DNA from: Phallusia fumigata
Lineage: Eukaryota; Chordata; Ascidiacea; Phlebobranchia; Ascidiidae
Direction: 5' to 3'
DNA length: 64,000 nt
Assembly (NCBI GenBank): GCA_008931825.1
Contig: QXVZ01000597.1
Span: forward strand, 112,032-176,031
Both the position numbers and the translations under genes were made by a program. Positions 11,101-22,192 of this stretch are shown in pieces (the first letter of the stretch is position 1; each line of letters begins with the position of its first letter). The notes under the pieces were generated by a model that was given only the letters and a program-made list of their open reading frames with translations, did no database searches and had not been told where the DNA came from.

Positions 11101-14100
11101 ATCGGTCCAACATGCAGCAGCTGGCGGTGTCTGTGATTCGGCTTTTGGTAGGCTTACCGCCATGTCTGTGTAGCCTGGTTGGTTAAGCGCCAACCCGGGA
11201 TAGGCTCCTGTCGTGGGTTCGAATCTCACCTGAGGCTAGATTTTTTTCAAGGCCACGCCTAACTGAATAAAAATGGTTAAAAGGCCAACTATGATTGGGT
11301 ATGAGGCCTTTTGCAGGCCCTTCGTGGTCTTGCTATTTGTACTTGTTACATTAGAACCGACATAACGCGTCGTCATAAAAATAATGTTTCTGATTTTGAG
11401 GCTTTGAAGTCTAACATAATAGTTTTGTTTCCGTCCAAACGTCAGATGCTAGCGTAACAACTCACTGGGACAAGGCCTTGCGTTGCACATGATAGAAGTT
11501 GATGCAGATCCAGTACAGTCACTGACTTTCCCGGTACTACAAGTTCGACTCCTGCTTCTACTTCCTCCTCCACAGGTTTTCGTGCAAGCACTCCAACTTC
11601 CCCAACGGTTCCAACCTAACATTCATGAACGATTTGTCATAAGCTGTAGTCGAAATTATTCACAAACTAAACCGTTTTTTTTTCAGAAACAGAGATTAAA
11701 AATTCTACATCTTTTGTATTTTTTCGTAGCATGTTAAAATTACTTGAGCACAAGTGGGTTTAACTTTCGCGTTTGTGAACTATGTTTTAAAATTTGTCAC
11801 CAAGACAGTAACTACACAAAGGTGTTCAAAAAACAACCGTTATATCCTCTGACTAGATATTTGGGCTCGAAGTACATTTACCACAAACACAAGGTGTCTG
11901 AAACCACCTTCAGCGCATGGGCGCCGGCGGAAAATTTTCACACGGAACGCAAATCCCAATACATTGATACTTTTTCATTCTTTGATATTTGAATAGAACA
12001 CATGTAATTAATAAAGTACATTTTTTGAGGGTGGCAGAAGGGGGGAGTGCTCCCCTACGTGCCTGTGCCTATGCTTGAGCTGCTCAATACTCACGTCCAA
12101 CTGGCGTGGTGGGGAGTTTGACGTTACAAACATTTCGGGAACAAAGAAACTCGGATTTTCGTGAAACTCCACCGCAATCTGTGTTGATGAAAGTGTTGCA
12201 GTACCGGGTTCGACTCCTGGAGCCACCGAAACCACAGGTAAGCGAACACGGCGTCCATTCGGTCCATTGCGACCACGCTGGCTCTGCAAACAAATTGCCG
12301 TATTTGAGAGAAGGACGAGAAAAACCGAAATGTTAAATTTTATGTGTGAACAAACTGCGTATAAGCTGGCTTCCCACAAAAGTTAAATTAACTTGGTCCC
12401 AGACCACAGCAGCACAAACATCACGTATGGACGTGCGGCTTTGAAAAGCGGTTTCGGATGACATTGGAAAAGTGTTTTAAGACTTTAGGAATTAGTAACA
12501 GTATTAATTTTTTACCGATGCATGTTGTGGCGAAAGCGAACAGGTCATGTCATTCACTGCTAATGCTATTATGTAGAAAAACTGTCGCATAAACTTCTAT
12601 TATTACACACAGTTTAGGCGTTAGGGAAAAGATATGCCCTGGTCAAAAATACTTACTTGGTGGGCTCACATCTCTAGACGGGTTCGTGCACAGCTTGTTA
12701 ACGCATGTATCTGTCGCGTGGCACCCGCTGCAGATCACTCCAGTCTTGTATGGTTGGCTGTTGATCAATGTGTACACGGTAAATATAATTTATAAACTAC
12801 ACAATGCATTGCTTAAGTCGAACAACTGTTTTGCGCGGGTTGAAAAATACATTTCAATTAGTCTTGGTCCTTTATAATAGTGGTTTACCAACTTTGTTGG
12901 TTTGCCGCCACTTTTTGCTAAGACTTATATGGCAATTTTCAAACGATCAATGTAAGTAATAGCAACGGTCTAGGCGTATATTATATCCACATCTACAGTA
13001 TTTTGTACCTTGTGATCCAGTTCCCTCCAGGTCCATAGCTGCACACCATCATTGTGACGTCGGTCCATCGCGCGCCTTTCACCATAGCTGCCGAACATTC
13101 GGTCACAGCGCAACCAACCAGAAACGTATCAGCCCAAACCATCTAAAATAATAAGACCAGGCTATTTTTCTTTGTCTCATATTATGCACAAAATTGTTGG
13201 AATTTAAAACTTAAAGACTTTGCTTCAGTCAAACAAACTACACCAAGTTTGTTTTTAAAATTAAAAGTTAAACAAAACTTGCCATAGGCTCTGTGGCAAG
13301 TTCAAAAATGTACTTCCTATTACCAGCTTTAGTTAACGGTTCTCTACCATTAACGTTCCGAAAATCCCCCCACCGGAAAGTCAGTTTGTAAATATTATGT
13401 TTACATCACGGGTAGGCCTATACTAAAAAGGAAACTAAGCTCTTTCTTTTTACAAACTTTTTAGACTCTAAAATTCATTACGGCAAAATTATTTTTTTAA
13501 ACAATATTCTCCCCTTACAAATACAAAAACTGCCCTAGAGGGGAATTACCCCCGCTGGAAAACCCGCATCAAAATTAAACATAGACCTAAAATCTCGCTT
13601 GGTGCACATGTTGAGAAAGCTGATCCTATTAAAGTAACTTTTACCTGTCTGTAGTGATTGCACTGCTTCCCAGTAGTGCATCTTCGGGTGTTGTAATTGT
13701 AGTTCACTTTTTCTGCCAGCCATTTTTGAGCAGCTGTAGTGACAAACTGGGAATTGTATTCGTGGCTATCTGAGATGAAAACATTTTCTTCCACTCGCCG
13801 AAACCGTTTCAAGTCGTTTGTCTTTGAAAAAACATTTGATTTTTATGCTGGATTAATAAAATCTTTTACAGTTGTAGTTGTGAAAAAAAGATTTGAATGA
13901 TCAATTTAAAAGTCTCTTTAATTGTAAACTTGGGCAAAATATAATTCATTTAGGTGTTTAAAGTAAGCTGAAATGTTATCATGATAAAAATAAATCTGTT
14001 TTGGGTATTTAATCCAGTTTAAAGATTACAGGCTAGGGATTTTACCAACCCTTAATTTAAAATTTCACCAAAAACAATTTCCGCCAATTAAAGAATGCGC

Positions 14101-15607
14101 ACTGTTACGTCACAATCAGGTTGTTTGCTTCAAGCATCGTTTGCAGCAAGACAGGCGAGTTTGTTGATAAGCTGAGTTTTAGAAACGCGTTTTTGTAGAA
14201 CGATTGCTTGATGTTTAAAACTGGGTTTGTGTTATTGTTCAGGCTTTTAGATACATTTTTGGCCAGAAAGTTTCTAGGTGTTTTTGTCACAAATTGCTAC
14301 TGGCCTGAAACTGAAGGTGGCTTTCAAGACTGAAGACACAGGTATGATATAATGACTTTAAAAGTCAAGTTTACTTACTACACTAAACAGGATTGATTTA
14401 AAGCAAGGATTTACATGTTGGCTGTGTATTATGTCGTGTTAAGTTTTGGATAGATACGCTCTGCTCTGTATTATGAACACTTGATGTCATTTTGCACTAT
14501 GACTATAGGTTAAAACTTGTTTTTTAGGTAACATAATATGGGCGATTATCGAATTCAAACTGGTTCAATTACACTCCTGACACGCAGAACTTGTCACATG
14601 TGGTGTAGCAGCAGGCGTTGGTAATCATTACATTACAAAAACCATCCAAAATTTTGTCCCTTACCATGCTGGCAGAGAAGACGCACTTATTGGCCAGTTT
14701 CGAAGCTTCTGTGGCTAAATCATCGTTCCAGGACATTTTCCTCATGTTGGCAGGCGGCGGGACGACATTGCTTCGGCCGTTGTTGTGTGCCCGAATGATG
14801 CTAGCCTTAACTTGCTCTGCGAAATCGCAAAAATTATTATAATTAATGTTTAATACACAGGCTCGCACGAAAAATTCTGCAAATGGGTGCGTTTATCTGA
14901 ATGTAATGTTTCATGGAATAATTATTGGACGCCAGAAATAAAACAACATGCAGTTTAAACATAAAAGAAAACACAAAAAAATGTTTTTAAATACAGAGCC
15001 TTTTAACTGATGAAAACGTACCAGTCATGGGATAGGACCTAATCAATCGACTTCCAGAAGCCTTCCTACCGGAGTTTGGGGCGTCGATCGACCATCTGAA
15101 ACAGAAACAAAGCGTTACAGAGCTTCCGGTAAGCAAACCGTAGAAAAATGGTCAATATGTGAGTTTGCTGGTGATTATAACCAACACCTGTGTCGAGGTG
15201 GACAAACCTCGAACGTTTGTAATTGTGTTTTTTGACAATATTTTGCTGTCAAACAACACCACAACACAGAATTAATTTTGTTGCATTTACAATACTTCAG
15301 CGTGTATGTGGCTATATTATTTTTTCCAGCTAGCGTGATGTATAAGTTTTACCGCCCCTTGTACTATACCAAGTAACACGAAACCAATAAAGCTTTATAT
15401 GCAAATATTACATGAAAGACGAACCGAACGGCTATGTATGTGTCCGAACGGCTATGTATGGAACGGCTATACAGTAGTTATTTGTCAAAAGAATTGATCT
15501 AAGTCATATTCTTACCTTGCATTAGCCGGGTTTGTTGCAATGATGCTGGCAAAGACAATAAGACACAAGGAGCCGACAGATATGCGCACGTTGCTCGTGA
15601 GATACAT
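8183..15607 (-). CDS. CT2: secreted CAP-hinge-TSP1 protein, 612 aa
   Basis: Complete gene of 13 coding exons: 15516-15607, 15022-15095, 14665-14816, 13645-13821, 13009-13142, 12657-12757, 12095-12283, 11466-11615, 10650-10805, 10065-10220, 9361-9516, 8810-8995 and 8183-8298. The joined length is 1,839 bases (613 codons with the TGA at 8183-8185) and every junction is in phase. Order: signal peptide, linker, CAP, hinge, six TSP1 repeats, one degenerate half TSP1. There is no hydrophobic tail, so the product should be soluble or matrix-bound. The CAP cavity residues are present (AHNNGR, VEENVFIS, WLAEK, CNHYRQ). The 3' pair of exons resembles that of CT5, which dates this end to before the two genes separated. 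Family is certain; the ligand or process is unknown. Confidence 0.9.
9600..9705 (+). repeat. tRNA-like fragment in a CT2 intron
   Basis: TTGTGAGTTCGAACCTCACC makes a perfect T-arm with box B, about 60 bases after a GCGGCAGTTGCG region that could be a decayed box A. It lies in the intron between exons 9361-9516 and 10065-10220. Probably a tRNA-derived SINE remnant. Confidence 0.4.
11160..11240 (+). repeat. tRNA-like sequence in a CT2 intron
   Basis: Contains box A (TAGCCTGGTTGG) and box B (GGGTTCGAATCTCACC) at tRNA spacing, with a near-complete T-arm, followed by a T run. The acceptor stem is not convincing, so a tRNA-derived repeat is more likely than an active tRNA. Confidence 0.5.
12657..12757 (-). 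other. CT2 CRISP-like hinge exon
   Basis: QPYKTGVICSGCHATDTC followed by VNKLCTNPSRD. It has the four-Cys spacing of the other hinges, is one codon shorter than in the paralogues, and ends in phase 1. Confidence 0.88.
13009..14816 (-). other. CT2 CAP domain, three exons
   Basis: Exons 14665-14816 (RAHNNGRSNVVPPPANMRK, MSWNDDLATEA), 13645-13821 (VEENVFIS, KWLAEKVNYNYN, CNHYRQ) and 13009-13142 (VWADTFLVGCAVTEC, MMVCSYGPGGNW). Both histidines and both glutamates of the CAP tetrad can be placed. GHYTQ is altered to NHYRQ. Confidence 0.9.
15516..15607 (-). other. CT2 signal-peptide exon
   Basis: Thirty codons plus two bases from the ATG at 15607. A hydrophobic core (VGSLCLIVFASIIA) is followed by a polar NPANA, a likely cleavage region. 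The donor AAG|GTAAGAAT joins linker exon 15022-15095 (WSIDAPNSGRKASG...LIRSYPMT). Confidence 0.85.
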
Positions 15608-16820
15608 AATATTAATTGAACAAACAGTCCTGTGAATCACAATGTTTCATGATGTGGTTAAAACAGTAATTGTGTGAACATTTAAACTTTTGCAAACAAT
15701 TTTGAACTTAGATTACTATTGAAATAACTTTAAATGTATCTAAAGATTCATACGATAAAAAACAACAAAAACGTATAAAGTTTTTTTATTGAAAAAAATC
15801 TGAAACGTTATTATGACATTAAATAACCACAATATAAATTTCATATTGCCTCTCTGAGTCAGCCTGTTTCAATATGACAACATTTAATTTGCCACTATTT
15901 TCAGGCTCCTAACCGCCAGCTTCGTTCCCAAGCGACTCTGACTAATTTGCACCAGCATCGAACTTATATACACACCAGACCACCGAGCCACACGAAAGCT
16001 GACCGCTACGTAACCCGACGAACCCTGTCATAATTCTCAACTTCTTCATAGAAGCGACTTCCTCGAGAGAGGGCAAGGTAAGTTGATAATTACATGTTGC
16101 TAAAGCGACCAATGATATCAGCACCGGACTTGACAGATGTTTAGCTTTAACTCTATTTCTGGCCTCTGACGTGTTCGTACGCAATCGCAAGTTCATGTCT
16201 ACCAGGATTTTCATCAGCGAAAGCCGCAAAATCATCGCTTTTCACTTAAGTGTGCGATTGAACAAACGCTTAAGAGCCTCGGGTTAAACCTTTGCATGAC
16301 GCATTCGCGGCCGAAATTGAGAATCGTACCCACGTTATTAAGAACTGCGTCATTTTAACTAAACTCTATGCTCCATGCTCCTAAATAACAGCAGGTTTTC
16401 ATCGGTGACGAATCCTAATCTGTGTGTTATGCACAAGATAAGTTAAAGACTGTTTTTAATTTAGTAAAGCGTGATTTCCTGTGAGTTTTTGCCATGAGCA
16501 GCGGAAATTGATCATAAACACGTTCAACATTAGTCACTTTGTTTTTGTTGTCAAAATCGAATTCGTCCGCGCTTTTTACCCGTATTACCTCGAGAAGAAT
16601 ATTATTATTCGGTAGATTACTCAAATTGTTTGCACAAAAGTAGTTGTACTCAAACTACCAACGAATTACGGACGAATATGTCACAATTATTCATTAAAAA
16701 ACACTTTTGCGTAGACATTTAATATCATAATAACTTATGTCATGAAATGACGTTTTAAAAAAGTTCATTCCTCTTGTAAGGTGGCATGAAATTTAATTTC
16801 TGCCGTGTTTGTGAAGTAGA

Positions 16821-16880
16821 AGATAAGTCCATGCGTATGTTAAAATGTCAATTCGCTTGCTAACGTCAATGTGGTGTATT
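16821..16880 (+). repeat. interspersed ~60-bp repeat, copy 1
   Basis: GATAAGTCCATGCGTATGTT, then AAATGTCAATTCGCTTGC and TAACGTCAATGTGGTGT; about 85% identical by eye to 19,278-19,336 on the same strand, 2.46 kb apart. Confidence 0.5.
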
Positions 16881-19277
16881 TATACTTAGCGTGGCCTCGA
16901 CTTTCTTCACAACCAGTTGTTTTGTGTGTTCATAAACTTTGAGTAAGTTTACGTGACGGGTTTTACGCGGAAACAACCTGAACTGACGAACGTCTTTGGT
17001 CATACTACCGGACTTGACGCATGCTTGACGTAGGTTAGCCTGTGCTGACGAGTGTTTTCATTGCCAAATATTTCCTTTCCTGTGTGTAGTGGGTTTAGGT
17101 TAGGTTTTGGATACTGAGGAGCGGAAAAAATGGGGAAAGTAAGGATGGCAGGCGTAAAAATGACTAAGTTTAATAAAGAACCCTCAAAAGTTCACACATG
17201 GCATTCACAACTCTATGTATTTAATGCTATTGGTTCATGAGAATGGGGAAAAATTCAATAATACACATTCGTAACGTTTCAACTTATTTGATGTGTAAGT
17301 GCTGGTGTTTTACGTTATACTCTTGCTATACTTTCTTATGTGCATATGGTTCCTGTTTCGGTGATTTTACATGCAAAATCTGTGCACGGAAATTCCTGCC
17401 AACTTAAAATGCAAATAACATTTACACGTCAACGTGCAATTTAGACGTTATTGACTTCGTCGGCTTCGGAATGCACATGGAAAACTATGTGTCGAAGTTA
17501 TATCGGTTGTAAATGCGGGACGAACGTTTGTGGGACCCTAAACTTCGAGATTAGAACCCATTTAAACCCGCTAATTTCGCGCGTTGGTTAAAGCCTAATG
17601 GATGTTATTATAACTTGTCGTTGTGCTGTCATCATTACCGGTTAGATTTTCAAAGCGTCTTTTATTTACTCAGTAAAAATGCTCATAAAGTTTTTTTAAA
17701 AGGAACAAGTAAAGTTTTGGTAAATGAAATACAGTGCTTGCTCTTTTCGCAAATTGTTGCAAAGTGGCCCACTATGAGACGTCTTTTTCAGACTAATTAT
17801 TTCTCAGGTCGCTTTATCTCTCTAATGGAGGGTTATAAGCGCTTGATAACTTTATAACAACGGCTTAACTAGATACTGTCTGCCCTTAAAACTCGCTGTG
17901 TACGGGCCAAAGTCGGACTTCATCTTTATGTGATTGTTACTTGTGGTTGACCCGTCGCGACATACATCGATTTGAATCGGCGCTGAAACAAGAGATGTGT
18001 TTGTGTCGGTGTCGCCGTACCGGTGTTGTCGAGTGCTTCCACTTGGGAGGGTAGCGATTTGACCGAACCTAATTCGTCCGACATCGATCTCTGTGTTCCA
18101 TAGGCTAAACACTGTTTCTGTAACAAGCCATGTCGTGTTCAATACATATGTTGTTTCACGTTTACCTTTGTTTACCATGTTTTCTGGTAAACTCTGTTCC
18201 GAATCCTTTGCCCTACAGGTTTATCCGGCACGTTTAAACGTTAAGCATCACCTTCAAGGAACCGAGACATAAGCAGAGTTTTACGTTTATGTTGTTTATC
18301 AATAAATCTTATGTTCAAAGACAAGTGCTATGTAAGGCAGATTATGAAGGTTTATTTTGTAGGTCAACGTCAATCACTTAGAAACTTGGTCTTGAAATAG
18401 AATTTCCCGTTAGCTTGTTCGCCGCGCTTTGATTGTTTTGTGTCAAGCGCTTGAAAAGGTCACGAAAACATTTTGGCCAAAAACGTAAATTTTGTGCGTC
18501 AACGCGACCGTACACCATCGCTGTTGTTTATTGTCACCCACAATTACGGCAAAGAACAACGCGTGCGTCTGGTTTTGTGACGTCATACTAAAAACGATTT
18601 TCGAGATAAATCTGCCAATATTAGTTTAATTTACTTCTTTGTTTAATTAAACAATCACTTAAACTTTAGTTTTGTTTGTATCATGTTGTATTTAACACCT
18701 ACAGGCCTGGAGATAATCTCATCAGTGGAATATTAATTCCAAGGCAAAAAATTTTAAATTGTAAATTAATATTCGATCCTTAAGCCAGACTGCGTCATTT
18801 TTCTACGGTTCTACGGTAAAACTCATCCTCTCCCACAAAATACCTCACAAGTCGCTAATTACCTATACTACACAATTCCATCTAATCTTGCAATTCTACA
18901 TACCAAGCTCTTTCTGGAATTAGCTCATTCTCTGTCAAATGATACTTCAGGTGTATATATGCCAACTTGAAAAATGAATTTGTACAAACACTATATAAGC
19001 ATACAGAAGTGGTTCAAACCTTACAATCTACCACAATGCTCTCTGATTGTTTAATTTTCGTTCGGCGGCGCGACTTTGTTTCATTTACTAACCAAGCAAA
19101 TATGTTTAACGGCGTATAAGGGAAACCTTTTTGTTGTATGATTCTTATGCGGTAGGATTCCAAGTGTTTGCTGTTTGTTGTGATTATCAATATTACAAGC
19201 TTACATCTTTTCTTTACTCTTGCAACGTAAATGCGTTACTGTCGTAAAGTGCCATTTTAGTTTGTTGTTGTTTGCAG

Positions 19278-19336
19278 AGATAAGTCAGTGCATGTGTTGA
19301 AATGTCAACTCGCTCGCTAACGTCAATGTGGTGTGT
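19278..19336 (+). repeat. interspersed ~60-bp repeat, copy 2
   Basis: Second copy of the element at 16,821-16,880, with the core CTCGCTAACGTCAATGTGGT retained. The flanks differ, so this is a repeat rather than a local duplication. Confidence 0.5.
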
Positions 19337-21178
19337 ATTAATGTACTTAACATGTGTATTAAACACTCTGTAGTCATCTCATTGGTATAAGAAACAAAAT
19401 AGAGAAAACTTGAAGCGTTTTCGTCCCAATGTTAAAGATGAAAACGTTAATTCCATCTTTCCATGTGATTCACAACCTGGTTGGAAGTACAAGCGGTATT
19501 TTGCGGTTTTCGGGGTTTGCGGTTATCAAGTACATGACGCAAAACTGACAGTGAAACTTTCCACCCCTAGGGCACTGGAAATATTTCATCACTGCGGACA
19601 AGAGGTGACCTTTTCCCGTAATATGCGCTTGAAAGTATCTGGAAATTTTAGTGAAAAAATACGAGAAGAGACTGATATGGAATTTATTTTGTCCCGGTTT
19701 ATTGTAATGAAGGCATGCCTTGCATACAAAACAATGTGCACAATTACAAATACCCATAAATATTTTGTGGTATTTTGTCAATGCATAAATATTTGACTAG
19801 TGGCATATTTTTCCTTCATTATTTTCGCGTCTCATATCGTCCTAATGTTCAGTGCTTTCTTCGGCTTCGTTTAGCGCTATAGTTGTTCGAACAAATGTTG
19901 AAATGTTGTTCGTAATTGAATCCCTCAGTGCATATGCAAGGGTCTACCCAAGTGTCAGGTCAACTTTGAACCAGTAACTGACCTGCGGTTTGGGCGGACT
20001 CCTAAACATTTTGTAAATGGTCTTACACTTATGTAATTTCACACAGCGTCTCTCGTGGACCTGGCGGTCGGTGGCATATTCTTAATAAGTGATTTTAATG
20101 TTCTCGACCAGTAACGCAGTCTTGATGATCTCTACCACCATGCGCTGGCCTTAACGACAATACGTACACTTGACTGTAGCGTGTCAAGAAATAGGTCGGT
20201 TTTTGGCCATTACTACTTGTGGAGATGTAAGCTGGTTTAAGTCGGCGGTCGGCGTAATCTCCAAAACCACACGAAGCTTTAATGCGACCAAGTGCTACAA
20301 GGTGTGTTTGAAACGTCACGCGTATGTGTGAAGGCAATTTGTAATTGATGTGCGTTTCTCATTACTGAAGTCGTCAGCATTTTCTCGTTGTTTTGGAACG
20401 AGCGTTTTTGGCTTCCAAGAAATGTGGAAAGTTTTCCGACTCATGCATGACATTAACCTTGACATTTTTACGAGTGAAACTTTTAATTGAGGGAATTCTG
20501 TTTGTTCAACCGTTTCATGTACCGACATGCTTAGGTATCTTTACGGCTGGAACCAGCAAAGTAGTGTTTACCAACGAGCTTTGTGCAGCCAACCGTACCG
20601 AAAGTTTAATCGAGTTTTGCATGTGCTTCACTTTATTGTCACCTCCTATTGCACTAATTCGCACGTTTTCAGAGTCTAAAAATATCACCACCAGTGCTTA
20701 ATAGAAATTGGGATCCGGAATTTTCGTTCCTAAATCATAAATGACTCAGATGCACAGATATAAAAGTTTTTTTTGTCGTACTGTTTTTTGTATCAAATAA
20801 GATCCTGAAATATCCAAGTCCTGTTGCTTCAGTTTAAACAGATTCGCTCAGATTTTTAAGCGTTATAGAACAGTGGTGTATTGACGAAACGGAACTAGGA
20901 AAATAAAAAGTTGCACAACATAAACGATAAAATTAAATATATTAGAGGACGAGAAAATTGAAGATCGCCACATCCAGAGCACTGCTGTGGCTTTGTTACT
21001 AAAAACAAAAAACAGTTTTGATAATTATTTTGGCGAGTCTTATTAACGTTAATAAATACTCTGTTTGCGGTTTCATATTGTTAGTTTTGTTTAACGTACC
21101 CCGAAATTTCCCCCAGATATTTTGTTTCAAATAATAACATTTTAACTGATCCCATTTTTCTATTTAATTAAACAAAGT

Positions 21179-21184
21179 TTTATT
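21179..21184 (-). promoter_or_regulatory. polyadenylation signal of CT3
   Basis: AATAAA on the minus strand about 125 bases past the CT3 stop codon. It supports the short two-repeat ending of CT3 as a genuine 3' end. Confidence 0.5.
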
Positions 21185-21307
21185 AACTTTTCTCGTCCAT
21201 ATTTCATTTTTCCGATAACGCCATGAATTTTTAATGCTTGATAGGTTTCACAGACTAACAATGGATTAACATCCAAAAATCCAAACATTCCCTTCAATAC
21301 AACAATC

Positions 21308-22192
21308 CTAACCTGAACATGAATGTGTGTTGCAGCGTTCCGTGATTCCTGGCGCTCCACTGCATCTTCCAACCTCACACTTCCGACTCCTGTTCCTCTC
21401 ACCACCTCCACATGGCTTTGAACATTCCGTCCAAGTCCCCCAATCTCCCCATCCTGACAAAGGTAAATATGAAACCATCCTATTACTTTTGCATTTTACT
21501 TCAGGCATAAGATAATGTTAAAGTAAGTTTATTTTGCTTGGTGAAAAAAAAACAGCGACATAATAACACTAAGTCAATCACCAGGCCGGAAATAGCTGCG
21601 CAAGGTTTAAACGTTATGAGGCGCGAGAAGGTGGAGTGCGCAATTGGTGGATCAATGTATAACGCGCTGTAGCTACACAAACTTGCTACTGGAATTACGC
21701 AATATTGTGACACCATGCTTTAAATTTGCTTTTTTCTTTGTTTTGTGGGATTAAAAAAAACACCCTGTTGTATTTATGCTTTGTCTGGGTAGTACACTTT
21801 GCAAGTACATCTCGAAACAGTGCACTGTTTCTTGGAAGAGTTTATGGTAGCCTTTTGCAATCGCGAGCTGGTTGTGTTTAATCCCGTCTGGCGTTTTGCA
21901 TTATGAGCCGGTCACGTTGCATTCACAAACCAACTGAAGGTGGACTCGTTATAACACATCCGGGTGTCATTTTGCGCTTGGAAAACAAATACGAAACAAA
22001 CTAAAACAGCAACAAACTCACTTGCACTTGGGTTGTTGCAGATGTTCCTGGTGCAATACCACTCACTCTCCGTGGCGCTGCCCCAGCAATCGTTCGGGAC
22101 AAAAGTGTTGCAGAATCTTGTCCGTGATCTTCTTCCTGTTCCGCATGTTGCACTGCATTGACTCCACGCACCCCACTTCGTCCAGCACGGAC
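21308..22192 (-). other. CT3 TSP1 repeats 1 and 2
   Basis: Repeat 1 (22022-22192) has WTKWGAWSQCSATCGTGR and FCNTFVPNDC. Repeat 2 (21308-21453) has WGDWGTWTECSKPCGGGE and ends CNTHSCSG then stop. In repeat 2 CSKPC replaces CSxTC, removing the O-fucose acceptor. Confidence 0.88.

Larger units (their letters stand above)
8183..12283 (-). other. CT2 TSP1 array: six repeats plus terminal half repeat
   Basis: Core motifs in order: WSQWTEWTPCSLTCGFGG (with YCNTF), WNRWGSWSACTKTCGGGS, WNNWRSWESCSASCGGGS, YTQWTTWSECSKTCGSGV, WSAWGSWSKCTKTCGIGI, and WRSWEDWSECTKSCGGGI (with ECCGLSHS). All exons are phase 1-1. The last exon (8183-8298) has WTPWGEWKNVGDSC, lacks CSxTCG, and ends NPQDCCTKN and stop. Confidence 0.9.
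15608..21307. other. intergenic: CT2 upstream to CT3 3' flank
   Basis: About 5.7 kb without a supportable gene on either strand. It includes a short direct repeat around 16,821-16,880 and 19,278-19,336. Open frames of 97, 108 and 128 codons (15,942-16,235; 17,852-18,178; 19,410-19,796) show no recognisable motif. The CT3 polyadenylation signal sits at the right end. Confidence 0.6.

Noticed and set aside
15942-16235. 97-codon minus-strand open frame upstream of CT2
   Set aside because: One hydrophobic stretch but no recognisable motif, and it is not in phase with any CT2 exon. Not supportable as a gene.
17852-18178. 108-codon minus-strand open frame, with a second overlapping frame
   Set aside because: No recognisable family and no promoter or polyadenylation signal; two overlapping frames of similar length suggest chance.
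19410-19796. 128-codon plus-strand open frame between CT2 and CT3
   Set aside because: No domain, signal peptide, splice context or low-complexity feature; the opposite strand is equally open (103 codons). Probably chance.
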